Below are positions 34,267 to 44,738 of a DNA stretch of 64,000 bases, in pieces. The stretch spans positions 124,001 to 188,000 of the forward strand of contig NW_017264199.1 of the NCBI RefSeq assembly GCF_001619985.1, given 5' to 3'. The stretch is from Xylona heveae TC161 (Eukaryota > Ascomycota > Xylonomycetes > Xylonales > Xylonaceae). Numbering within the stretch: the first letter of the stretch is position 1; each line of letters begins with the position of its first letter. The translations under genes and the position numbers were made by a program. Under the pieces are notes generated by a model, which ran no database searches, had not been told where the DNA came from, and worked only from the letters and a program-made list of their open reading frames with translations.

Positions 34267-34539
34267 ATCCTTTTCGATGGTTTAAGGATAGGATATTGCA
34301 ATTAGAGCCCGTATTTCTTTTGCATGGTGCAGCGCAATTCAGGGTCGCAGCACAGCGGGGTGACGAGCCCTCGGAGCAACACAGCCAGTTTGAGCGCAAC
34401 GGAGGCTCGCGAACGAGAGCTCCGTCCGGTCGCCCTGTCGCCCTGTCGCCGGGACTACCCCACCATTGTTTAATGTCACAACCTCCAGACCGCTTGCTGT
34501 CAACATCTACGACCAGGACAGCGAGAAGTCACGTCCAAG
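34267..34539. promoter_or_regulatory. Shared divergent promoter, OCA6-like and twinfilin
   Basis: The two start codons are 273 bp apart on opposite strands, so both promoters must lie here or overlap the first exons. Confidence 0.55.
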
Positions 34540-35701
34540 ATGCAGTCAGGAATTTCTGGTCAGTGAAATACTCTCAAATTTTTTAGTTTTTCTGATAGTA
34601 ACAATGTGCTAGCTTCAAAGGAGCTCCAACAAGCCTTCAATGAGCTTGTGTCGTCACCTTCTCAGCGCGGCTTGCTAGCAGGCATCGACCGGGAACAGCT
34701 CGTCCCTATTCAGACTATCCCTCTGACGACTCCCGACTTTTTGTCCGACGTCTCGTCTCTCGACTCATTGCTCAAAGAGAAGGAGGCTGCCTACGTGATT
34801 CTCCGCCGCTACGATGCCCCTGACGGTTTCGTTGCCGTCACTTATGTTCCCGACACGGCAAACGTTCGGCAGAAGATGCTCTTTGCTTCTACGAGACTAA
34901 CTCTTGTGAGGGAGCTGGGCACGGAGAGATTTCGCGAGACTCTATTTGCAACAACAAAGGAAGAACTGACGGCTGAAGGCTGGAAGAGACATGATCAACA
35001 TGGCGAGACAAAGGCGCCTCTGACGGAGGAGGAGCAATCGCTGCAAATCGTCAAGGAAGCCGAGGCGGAAATCAGCGGTGGAACAACAGCACGGTCAAAC
35101 CACGTCAAGTCGCTGGTCCACTTTCCTGTCTCGGATGAGGCGATGAACGCCTTGAAGAACCTGAAGAGCGCATCGTTCAATTTAGTACAATTGGTAAGGA
35201 TCGATGCTAAACACCTCATCTCCGTACAATGGGCTAAATTTTGGGGATGTTTCATAGCGCATCGATGTGCCCCGAGAAACGATTGAGCTGGCCGACACAA
35301 ACACTACAGATCCAGATGGCTTGAGTGCCACCATCTCTAGCAGCGAACCCCGGTATTCATTCTATCGATATTCAAAGGGCTCGGAAGATTTGGAGGATTC
35401 GCCGATTGTCTTCATATATACGTGCCCCGGCGCGTCGAAGATCAAAGAACGCATGGTATATTCGACGTCTCGTGCCAGCATGATTATTCTTTCCGAAAGA
35501 GACGCTGGTCTCGTCATTGCGAAGAAGGTAAGGCCGTCCAGAGGTGTCAATTTGTGTTGTAAAAAGTTGGAACTGACAATGAGACAGCTCGAAGCATCAG
35601 AACCCTCGGAGATAAGTGCATCAGTATTGCATGAAGAATTCCATCCTAAACAAGAACAAAAGACTGGCTTTGCCAGACCCAAGCGACCGGGACGACGATG
35701 A
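34540..35701 (+). CDS. Twinfilin, two ADF-H domains
   Basis: Actin monomer-binding and barbed-end regulator. Exons 34540-34558, 34613-35193, 35258-35527 and 35588-35701 give about 327 residues. The protein starts MQSGISASKELQQAFNELVS, the usual twinfilin start. ADF-H 1 includes YVILRRYDAPDGFVAVTYVP and RQKMLFASTRLTLVRELG. A second domain follows with DEAMNALKNLKSASFNLVQL, SFYRYSKGSED, FIYTCPGASKIKERMVYSTS and ERDAGLVIAKKLE. The tail is basic (HPKQEQKTGFARPKRPGRR), as in other twinfilins where it binds capping protein or lipids. Confidence 0.94.
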
Positions 35702-35891
35702 GCTCGTCATGTAGTGTTATATTTTGGCGCAGCAAAGAATAGAGTAACCCAGCATTGAAGAAATAAAATCCGCCATTTTGCTAGTATCTAAAAATTCTTG
35801 TTCCATACTTCAAACTAGGTACTCTAGAATACTCTTGAGGAGAAAGCCACTATTGTCCCCATTCAGTTGCAGGTCACACAACACGTGCGGA

Positions 35892-35897
35892 CCTCGG
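35892..35897 (+). promoter_or_regulatory. CCTCGG hexamer upstream of acuL-type gene
   Basis: FarA/FarB-type core by match, 708 bp before the carrier ATG. Confidence 0.25.
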
Positions 35898-36134
35898 CAT
35901 TGCGGAGAAACCCCCGCGTATTACCGAAAAGGCGATAGTCCTCCCTTTAACCGGGGCGGTCTCTCCCCCCAAATTCCCCCGCAACCGACCAAATGACGAA
36001 GATACCCTGAGATCCCATGTGCGCTTTTGCCCTATTGAACGGTTTTGCTATTCCTCTATACGATGACAAGAGTCGTTGCGCATCACTTGTCATAGCAATG
36101 TCTCGCTATTGGTCCCTTCGCATCGTCAGCCATG

Positions 36135-36140
36135 CCGAGG
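36135..36140 (-). promoter_or_regulatory. CCTCGG hexamer (reverse) upstream of acuL-type gene
   Basis: Same core in the other orientation, 465 bp before the carrier ATG. Confidence 0.25.
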
Positions 36141-36604
36141 ACCATAATATGTCATCGGTCTTTTCAGGTCCCCTTTTCGTCTTGAGGCGCTGTGCTTGGA
36201 CGCCGTGTTGTGCCTGGCAGAATCTTCAGCGTTCCGTTCGCCCATTTGCAGCCCTTTTGCCCTTTTACCCCATGCTCCCCTAGTTCCCGGCAGGTGTTCC
36301 CATTCCGGGCCATAGTCTGGTCATTGGACTCTGGGGTTTTCTCGGCCCAAGGCTGCTTTTTAAACTTCCCGGGCACCCTGCTTGAGGAGCTTGTGATTGT
36401 ACTGTATTATAGCACATGCCCATGATTTTATGTCCTGCTGTTTTTTCTCTCTCAGAGAGAAATTGAGTCATTCCTCATTTCCTTTTCTTTCCCCACTATA
36501 TGTCGGTGAAGAACGCATGTAATTCTTTTCCAGATATCTGGGTTGCTCTGTATAAAAGCTAGTAACGAGAGTGATTTTGCTGCGCAGCAGCTCTCTGAGT
36601 AATT

Positions 36605-38057
36605 ATGGCGGGAAGAAGCCAAAATGGAAAGCAGCCAGCATCAGCTGCAACGAATTTCATCGGTGAGTGGGAATAGCTCTTGAAGAATTGCAACTGCGCG
36701 ATATCGATACACGATTCTGACATGGCGACTCTCATAAACAGCCGGTGGAGCAGCAGGTATGATGGAAGCGCTGGCATGTCATCCGCTCGGTGAGAGACAA
36801 TATTATTCAAGTCAACTAAATAACTGTTTTCCCTGACGATTTATCCAAAAGACACGATAAAAGTGCGAATGCAACTGTCACGACGGGGACGAGCACCAGG
36901 GGTAGGTTATCATCAGCCGCACAAGCACTATAATCCACGAGAAACGCAAACACTAAGAGAAGACGTGTTTCAATCATTAGACAAAACGACGTGGATTCAT
37001 AAAGACTGGCGCGGAAATTGTCCGCAAAGAAACACCACTAGCATTATATAAAGGTCTCGGAGCCGTTCTGACGGGAATCGTACCCAAAATGGCGATTCGA
37101 TTCACCTCGTACGAATGGTATAAACAACTGTTAGCAGATAAGGAGACAAAAGTCGTCAGCGGACGAGCGACCTTTCTGGGTAAGCAGAATTTCTTCCCTT
37201 GAAAAGCGAACGTATCCCCCTTTGTTGTTTGTGATCGTATGAGCGTAAATGAACGAGAAGACTGACTGACGCAATTTTGGTTACTCCTTTCAGCTGGACT
37301 TTTGGCAGGCGTGACAGAAGCCGTGGCCGTCGTGACGCCTATGGAAGTCGTCAAGATTCGACTCCAAGCACAACATCACTCGATGGCCGATCCACTAGAC
37401 ATTCCAAAATACCGCAACGCCGCACACGCCTTGTTCCTCCTGCTCAGAGAAGAGGGCGTTGGGTCGTTATACCGTGGTGTGACACTGACAGCGCTGCGAC
37501 AAGGAACAAATCAAGCTGGTATATACTATATCCTCTGTCCTATGTCCAGCTGTCCCCATGCACCTTTCAATTCCCTTTCTTTTTTTATTTTTTTTTTTAG
37601 TCAAACGGGGTGAAATGTTGTTTCCCCCCAAAAGTTACTCTGCTGATTACGTCTGGTGCCAACAGTAAATTTCACGGCATACAGCTACTTCAAGCAATGG
37701 CTCAAAGAAGCACAACCCGCGTACGCAAACACAGAACTGCCGTCCTACCAGACCATGGTCATCGGTCTCATCTCTGGCGCCATGGGCCCCTTGTCCAACG
37801 CCCCCATTGACACGATCAAAACCCGCCTGCAGAAAACGCCAGGCCTGCCTGGCGAAACTGCCATGTCGCGCATCACGACCATTACGCGAGACATGTTCAA
37901 GCAGGAAGGCTCGCGCGCGTTTTATAAGGGCATAACGCCCAGAATCATGCGCGTCGCCCCCGGCCAGGCAGTCACGTTTACAGTGTATGAGTTTATCAAG
38001 GATAAGCTGGAACATAGTAATATTGCGTTTGTCGGTGGGGGGAAGTATGAAGAATGA
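36605..38057 (+). CDS. acuL: Mitochondrial succinate/fumarate carrier (acuL/SFC1 type)
   Basis: Inner-membrane antiporter importing succinate from the glyoxylate cycle in exchange for fumarate. Six exons (36605-36662, 36742-36789, 36852-36901, 36981-37179, 37294-37518, 37666-38057) give about 323 residues. Three carrier repeats are marked by PLDTIKVRMQ, TPMEVVKIRLQ and APIDTIKTRLQ (PxD/ExxK/RxR), each followed by a YKG/YRG motif: LYKGLGAVL, LYRGVTLTALRQGTNQ and FYKGITPRIMRVAPGQA. The last two strongly resemble yeast Sfc1 and A. nidulans AcuL. All introns keep frame. Works in the same acetate/fatty-acid programme as the carnitine acetyltransferase at 20-22 kb. Confidence 0.93.
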
Positions 38058-39228
38058 GGAATGATTGGACAACAGGCCCATCGTAGGGAAGTGAGTGTAT
38101 ATATTACGTTTTTGGCAAATATGCAGGTTTGGTCCAGGATACTGTGGTTGGATCCTTTTCTTGGTCTTGGTTTACCGGGCTCCCTTTTATTATTTTTATT
38201 TCATTTTATATTTTTATTTCCATTTCCATTTGTGTTGTTTTATTTCATTTTTTTGTTGTTGGGAGAGATATACCATATCAATGGGGGAGGTAGCATGCAG
38301 AGGAGAAGAGCAATGAGCATATCAATGGCTCCTAAGAGGGTTGATTGTATGAATACCTGTTACGGATGAATTACAGATGTACACGTATAAGCAAGTGATG
38401 CTGTACTAGTAGTATGACATATCCTAATTATTAAGTATAAACCCCGAAAAATGTTGTAGAGATTACTCAGGATAGCGATGTCCAATAATGTCACGTTAGC
38501 CATCTTCGTTTAAGGAGAGAGTGTCATCATCTTATCATGATTTATTCTTGTGCTTAATTTATATCCATGTCGGTCCCTTGGGTTACGAATCTACGAGGGC
38601 TCTGGATTCTGGGGTTCTGGAGTTCTGGGATTCTGGGGCTTTGCTGGGTCAGGTTTTCTTTGCAGACAATAGGTTATTTACTTTTCGTCTGGGTCAATAT
38701 ATTGTAAGTTGACAATTCGAGGGTTCAAGCAGCAGCGAGGTGTCCATTGTGTTGATGTGTTGATGTGTTGAGCACAAGAGAGAAGGGAAATTGTCACATT
38801 ATCACATTATCACAGGCCCAATATGAGAATTGAGACAATCCAGCCCGTGTTGCGGCAGTGGATGGGAAGAAAAGAGTGGATAGTGTATGAGTGGGTTGAA
38901 TTGACTACAATCTTGAGGAGCGGGGGAAAGGTTGGGGGGGGGGGATGGAAGAATGGAAGAATGGAAGAATGGAAGAAAGAAGGAAAGAATTAGTATAAAG
39001 AAATAAAGAAAGAAAGAAAGAAAAGAGGGGGAAAAAAAAGAGAGAATGAATGAATGAATGAATGGATGAAAAGATAGTAATAATAAATAAAAGCCTAGGA
39101 GGAAAGAAATGAAAAGATACTAATAATAAATATGATGAAAAGAAGTTGACCCGGAAAAAAGAAAAGAAAAAGTAATTGTGAAGTAATTGTGAAGTACAAG
39201 ATAGACGGTGATCTTTGAACGACCCTCT
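38058..39228. other. Convergent intergenic region with simple repeats
   Basis: 3' ends of the carrier (+) and DUF7582-like gene (-). T-rich at 38165-38260 and repeat-rich at 38930-39070. No gene seen. Confidence 0.5.
38932..39070. repeat. Cluster of simple repeats
   Basis: A G run, then ATGGAAGA four times in perfect tandem (38945-38976), a GAAA run near 39008-39022, and a GAAT run near 39043-39064. Confidence 0.85.
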
Positions 39229-40635
39229 TCAACATTGTAATCCGATCAAGATGTTCCACTCGGTGCGCGTAATTGGCGTGACCTGGCTCGGCGAGTTTGG
39301 GGTAATCGGGTCGCAGGTCTGCCGTTGCGGCAAAGAGTATTGATAATTCACGTCAAGGTGGGGGAGAAGGGTAGTGTACTGGGTGAGAGGGCAAGGATTT
39401 GTTTTGTTGTTGTTGGCGGCAAGAATCGTGGTTCGAGAGGTGTAGTATTCCTCTTCAGGAATGATTTCAGCAAAGTCAGGTCCAGTGGCCTTTGTCGCCT
39501 TGGGCTTTGACACAGGAACGAGCGAAGTTAATGCGGGTGGAGGTGCAAATGCAGGCGGAGGTGGAGGTGGAGGTGGAACAGCGGTGGTATGATCTCGAAG
39601 AGAAGTAGCAGAAGAAGAAGAGGAGGAGGAGGAGGAGGAGGAGGAGGAGGAGGAGGAGGAGGAGGAAGATGGATGAGACTGCTCAGCAGGCGGCACGGGA
39701 CGAGGGAGAGGGCGAGGCCCAGGTCGACGAGCGGATGCAGTGGGTTGATGGATCTGAGGCTGTACAGGAGTAGAATCTGCCTCTGGCAGTGCCTTTTCCG
39801 GCTCAGGTTCAGCAAGCATGATTCCGATATCTCCGTACTTGAGAAGATATGCGTCGTGCACTACATGCATGAGCATATCCTCGGCTACTTCGACGTCTTG
39901 TGCCGTGTTGCTCTCGAGATCATCTTCGTGGTCGTTGGCATCGGTTAGGTGAATGTGTTTATAGGTACGCTTTAGATATTTCTTTGTGATGGGATGGCCG
40001 TCATGAGAAGCTATCACCTTGTGCAGTGCCTCGACGCATTTCTCCAAAGCGTCGGGGGACTGGGTCAATGCAACGTCTCGCAAGTGGCACTTGAGAGCGT
40101 AGAGATAGTCGACGGCGAGAAATGTAAGACCCTCCGCCGAATAGAGGACTTCGTTTTGGATAAGAGAGCGTCGAACGAGATGTGAGTGGATACGGTCGTC
40201 ATCCACATTGGCTTCGGGCTTGCTGGCCTCGCGGGATCGGCTTTTCTTCCTTCTCCAGCCATTGCTTTCGGTAGAGTTGTCATTTTGCTCCGTTGATGTG
40301 TTTGAAGGAGCAGGAGATGATGTAGGTGAAGGAGGAAGTAGTAGAGTCTCGAGCCATGTTCTGCTCAGGGGGAACTTAAGACACGCTTTTGCCACAGCCT
40401 TGGAAAGGATATGGTGCGTCTTGCTGCTGAGGCGCTGAGGGAAGATGATCTGCAGGTCCTGTGTGAGGCCACGACTCACGATGAGTGTCAGGTGCAGAGC
40501 TCGTTCCTGTAACTTGCGTGAAATGTACTCCAGCGCGGGGATGAGAAAAGCCGGTAGATTTTGCATCTCGAGATAATTGGGGACAGGAGACACCGGGTTG
40601 GAGATCATCCCTTTTGAGATCTTTGATGGAGACAT
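39229..40635 (-). CDS. DUF7582-like Ser/Pro-rich hypothetical protein
   Basis: Single exon, 468 residues. The N-terminal 260 residues look globular: FLIPALEYISRKLQERALHL then TLIVSRG, RRSLIQNEVLYSAEGLTFLA, and HVVHDAYLLKYGDIGIMLAE. I match this to a fungal family of unknown function (DUF7582) from memory, so the family name is tentative. The second half is disordered, with a long run of about 20 Ser encoded by TCC/TCT repeats and an eight-Pro run. No membrane span or signal peptide. The AGG/CCT microsatellite (about 39610-39670) makes the Ser run liable to length change. Confidence 0.75.
   Translation of the reverse strand: MSPSKISKGMISNPVSPVPNYLEMQNLPAFLIPALEYISRKLQERALHLTLIVSRGLTQDLQIIFPQRLSSKTHHILSKAVAKACLKFPLSRTWLETLLLPPSPTSSPAPSNTSTEQNDNSTESNGWRRKKSRSREASKPEANVDDDRIHSHLVRRSLIQNEVLYSAEGLTFLAVDYLYALKCHLRDVALTQSPDALEKCVEALHKVIASHDGHPITKKYLKRTYKHIHLTDANDHEDDLESNTAQDVEVAEDMLMHVVHDAYLLKYGDIGIMLAEPEPEKALPEADSTPVQPQIHQPTASARRPGPRPLPRPVPPAEQSHPSSSSSSSSSSSSSSSSSSSSATSLRDHTTAVPPPPPPPPAFAPPPALTSLVPVSKPKATKATGPDFAEIIPEEEYYTSRTTILAANNNKTNPCPLTQYTTLLPHLDVNYQYSLPQRQTCDPITPNSPSQVTPITRTEWNILIGLQC
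39610..39670. repeat. Coding (AGG)n/(CCT)n microsatellite
   Basis: Nearly perfect trinucleotide repeat inside the DUF7582-like CDS, read on the minus strand as the Ser run. Confidence 0.9.
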
Positions 40636-42306
40636 CTTGGGCGTGATCTGGTCTTTTTCTTCTCTTCTTTTATTGTTGACATTCGTCAGTTAAGCCTTTC
40701 TAAAGCTCTGCAGGGAAAAGACGATATAGTAATATTCGCAAGAGGAAGAAGACGCGGATTCCAAGAAGATGGGTTCTCTCCTCTGACAAAGATATGCCAA
40801 AGATCTGCCAATGAAGGACAGAGAGGAGAGCGAGAAAAAAGCACCCGTCCTGAAGAAACAAGAAAAGGGAAAAAAGACAAGAGGAAGGAGATGCGTTGAG
40901 AATATCAATAGCACAAACTATCGATCCGTCCACCAAAGCAAAAGCAATAAAAAGGCCCAATCTCCGCGTGGCAGATGGGTGTGCTGCACAGACAATACCA
41001 TTACGGAAGATTGCAACACCAACATCACAAATAGAGACGGTTCAAAGTTTAGTACTTTCCCAGAAAGTACAACTGTGCTTGCCGAACAACATCGCTCAAG
41101 GGTGCAAGGGGGGGGGGTTGAGCAGGGTGCAGGGTCCAATAAACATGAGATCACCAAGCCTTGCACAACTTTAAATAATCGCGTTGCAGGGCATTTCGCT
41201 TTTTTGACCTCGGACCTTGGAGAAGATCAGCATAGCATTTGTCCTTAGTGCATGGCTTTACGAGGATAATCACTCGCCGCGTGGCGGACGGCTGAACGAG
41301 ATGGTGTCGTCAAGTGTGGTTGGGCTTGAACGCTTGGTGGGTCAAATCTATCGTGCCATTGAAGCACGACAAATGCGATATGTTATGAATATATCATAGT
41401 CAAAGATGGCTGAGCTTCTTCCATAGGTTCAAAGATGCCGATTCTGCAGGAGGCTGTATACTAGAGTGGTCTCTCGACCAATCCGTTGGCAGGGGAGGTC
41501 AACGAAGCGCCAGGCGCTCTGCGAGGCGAGCCGTTCAGGAACCAACATCGACAGGGATTGTGGTTTAGCTCGGACGCCACCGTTTTCCGCGCTTAAATGC
41601 TGTGATGATAAAGTGTGCTCGAGAGAGACAGGAGTAACGAATTACAAGCTACAGGTAGAATAGTTGCTAGACTCATATAGGGGTGCTTTGACCAAATCAG
41701 TACAGTGTTATCGTCACAATCCCCTATTGACAATCATTTGTGGGATGTGTCACAACAAAGTGATATAGCGAGATATGCCCTTTCTTTGAGAACCATTGAA
41801 GATTCCGTTGCTTTAAGAGGAGATTCTTAAAAAGGGGCCCCATCAACGCACTCTGCATCATCACATTGCCAACTGGATTTTGATGATCAATATCGAATAC
41901 ATCACCAACGAGTGATATGGATCAGCCACTTGCCTAGACGCAAGCCATTTTCACAACTGTGTGATTGCGTTTGTTGGACCCCACGCAATCACAAACCAGA
42001 GGACACTCAACGTTACTTTTAACCATCTCCATTGGATGGAAGAAACCTCAAGGGGGGAAAAGATCTCTTGTTAATATGCCGGCCGAGTGTTGAGCTATGC
42101 CATCATGACAATCTTATTATCTACCAATGATAGAGAAATGTAAATGGAATGTTTGAAAGAATAGTGACAATTAACAATTAGTTTATCTTCGGGAAAAAAA
42201 TCCTCCATGAAACGCCTCAAATGTCGTCAAGCTAAGCCATGGCTTAGATATGTTGAAGGTATAACAGTCGAACAAATCAAAAATGCACCACACAGAATTG
42301 CAGCCA
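40636..42306. other. Intergenic region
   Basis: About 1.7 kb between two minus-strand genes, with promoter of the DUF7582-like gene at the left. No gene recognised; ORFs up to about 145 codons lack features. A G run is at 41110-41118. Confidence 0.45.
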
Positions 42307-44168
42307 TCATCTTCTACGCCTTCGCCGCAGCTCCCAATCCACGTCCATCATTTCTTCTTGTCCCTCATCCTCGGCGTCACTGCCGGCCATGTTACCAAGT
42401 GCAGCACTCGTCTCATCGATCGAAGGAGAGCCTGGCGCCAAAGATTCTTTGATAGAGTCTTGCGAGGCGTCGCCCTCCAACTCAATGCCTTTGTTGCCCA
42501 AAAGGAAGTCACCAAGGTACCTGACAGCATCAAAGACTTCCTTTCCCGTTGGCACAATGTTCTCCCTCGGCAACAAGAAACCGTAGCTTCCGGTATCACG
42601 TAATTTGATCTGATACGCATATTTCACGCGCAATTCGTGATAAAACCAGTCTAGAGCGCTCCCACCGGCGCTCTCCATGCGTGGAAAGATTCTTCCCGGT
42701 TTCTTGCCGGCCATGGCGACACTTCCTTCACATGCCGAAAGGGTATCGTACCTCTCGCCCTTGGAAAGTCGGATAGCCTTGGCCAATCCAATGGCGAGCT
42801 CTTCCAGGTTCTCCAACGAAGGTGGGACAGCGTCACAAGAGTAAGAGTAAGGATAAAGCACCTGTTGCGAGTACGAGTGCAAATCCAAAAACGCAACAAA
42901 TTCGACATTGTTACTCTCTGTCTCGTTCTTTGCCCATTCCGCAATGCGCTGGCTCTCAACTGCTTGGAATGGCGCCTCGCCGGCGAAGCTCTCTGAGCAG
43001 GGATTGCCTCTGAAACGCTCACCGTCCCACTGAAAGTCCCATGAGCGGTCCAAGTCGATGCCGGGGCAGAATCGGAGACTGGTCATTTGCCGATTCTTTC
43101 GCCAAAGTCGATCGACTTCCCATGTATATGCGTACCCATCCGGATTGATTGTTGGAATGAAGATCCAATCGAATTTCTCCAACAACTCAGTCATAACTTT
43201 ATCCTTTCCGTAGGCAGTTATCAGACTGTAGGCAACATAATTGACTGTGCTAGTGCTAATCCATTCACGGGCATGGGAGCCACCGGCAACGATTATAGTC
43301 TTACGCGCATCCGACTGTCTCTGAGAATTGGTCGGATGCACTCCTACGCGGAGGGCAGGAATGCTTCGGCCTTCGGAAGACACACCAACGTCGATAATCC
43401 GTACGTGGGAGGGAAAAAGGCTCCGTAGAAGTCGCATCCATGGGATGATTACGGACAGAGGCTGGTAGTCCTGAAAGAAAACATTCTGCTCCGTTACTGC
43501 AGACTTTGATTTGAGCGCAGGACCAAAGATACGATTGTCCTGGGACGAAGCCAGACTGTGGCCCGGAAGAATCGGTTTCGGATAAGAGTTATAGATCACT
43601 TGAGCGAGATCGTTCATCAACAGCGTATGAGCATGCTGCAGCGACGGAGGAAGAAGGCCCAATAAAGATGGAATCTGCGAAGAGCAAGTGAGCAATGACT
43701 GATTTCATTTCTACAGCTGAATGCGCAATGACGACAGCATACCACAGCTTTGGCGATCCGAATGTCCACCCAATTCTCACCAAACTCCCACACATCGAGA
43801 AAGAGAACGGTGGAAGCTTCGGTCAAGGACTTGGCCTCGTCAGTCGTGCTCACATTGAAGCGGAGCACCACGTCATCTCCGTATCGAGCCACCAGCTCCG
43901 GCGGAGGCCCTGAGCCAACGAGGCTCTCACGACGGTGGCTACTCACGACCGAACTTTGAGCAGGCAATCTCCATATCTTCTGAATCACAGTGTCCCGTAA
44001 TGCGAGCCACGGTCGCTGTGGAACATGTAGATTATTGATAAGATTGGATATTCTTGATGCTGCAAAGGTTGGCCTGCTGCCTGCGGGAGAGGGTGCGGCC
44101 GCTGCGAAAGGAGCGAGCACAAAAACAAGAAGCGCGCCGAACAAACAAATTAGGTTTGTTCGGGGCAT
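42307..44168 (-). CDS. ECM14: ECM14-type inactive M14 metallocarboxypeptidase
   Basis: Two exons (44168-43743, 43674-42307) give about 597 residues. A signal peptide ([20 protein letters not shown]) starts the protein, then a propeptide ([18 protein letters not shown]). The M14 domain keeps the zinc ligands, HARE (His276, Glu279) and LDLHSYSQ (His408), and has the GYGFLLP-type end ([12 protein letters not shown]). The general-base Glu (Glu270 of carboxypeptidase A) is Lys499 (QIKLRD), and the Asn-Arg pair is Asp-Arg (LDRSWD). These losses define the Ecm14 pseudo-peptidases, secreted or vacuolar proteins tied to the cell wall. The acidic tail ends in a basic run ([12 protein letters not shown]). 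Size equals other fungal ECM14 proteins. Confidence 0.94.
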
Positions 44169-44738
44169 GTTGGCATGGCAATACGCTCACAATTGAGCTC
44201 CTACGCCTTTAATTGAGCACAATGTAGCGTCGATGAAGCGTCCCGCAACGAGTTGAGCTTTCGGAAGCGATCTCCGAGATCTACTTTCCTCGTTTCCTGA
44301 TGGCTGAATTGGCTACTCCCCTAGGACAGCTATAAAGGTTACCCTACGCAGCAACCCACCAGGTCCACCTACCCAAGGGAACTAAGCGCCTATGGTGGCT
44401 CATACCCGAATCAGGGCCCCGTGCCTCGACTGCAGCGGCGAACACGCTAGGGGACATCGATATTGTCCAACGACCTCTAACCACCGCCGAGGCTAGAAAG
44501 AAATCTACACGTCCTCCAGTTGAAAATCATGAGATCAGGACCAAAAATGGAAGCACTTATCAATGGTTACCATAGCTTCTATTAGATGCCATTCAAAAAG
44601 ACTCAAAAAGACTCAAAAAGACTCAAAAAGACTCAAAAAGACTACTACATTAACGCTTCAACCGGTAATCTGATGGCATCGCTAAAACTGGGAACAAGAA
44701 CGAAGTCGAGTCATTCCGCGAGCAAACGCTCGCAGAAA
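44169..44738. other. Intergenic region
   Basis: Promoter of ECM14 at the left and 3' flank of the SRPK-like gene at the right. A perfect decamer repeat sits at 44594-44643. No gene seen. Confidence 0.45.
44594..44643. repeat. Five perfect copies of a decamer
   Basis: CAAAAAGACT repeated five times without a mismatch, about 95 bp past the SRPK-like stop codon. Confidence 0.95.

Larger units (their letters stand above)
35702..36604. other. Upstream region of the succinate/fumarate carrier
   Basis: About 0.9 kb, no gene recognised. Contains CCTCGG at 35892-35897 and CCGAGG at 36135-36140. Confidence 0.5.

Noticed and set aside
39589-39948. Plus-strand Gly/Arg-rich ORF opposite the Ser run
   Set aside because: It is the shadow of the AGG microsatellite in the DUF7582-like CDS.
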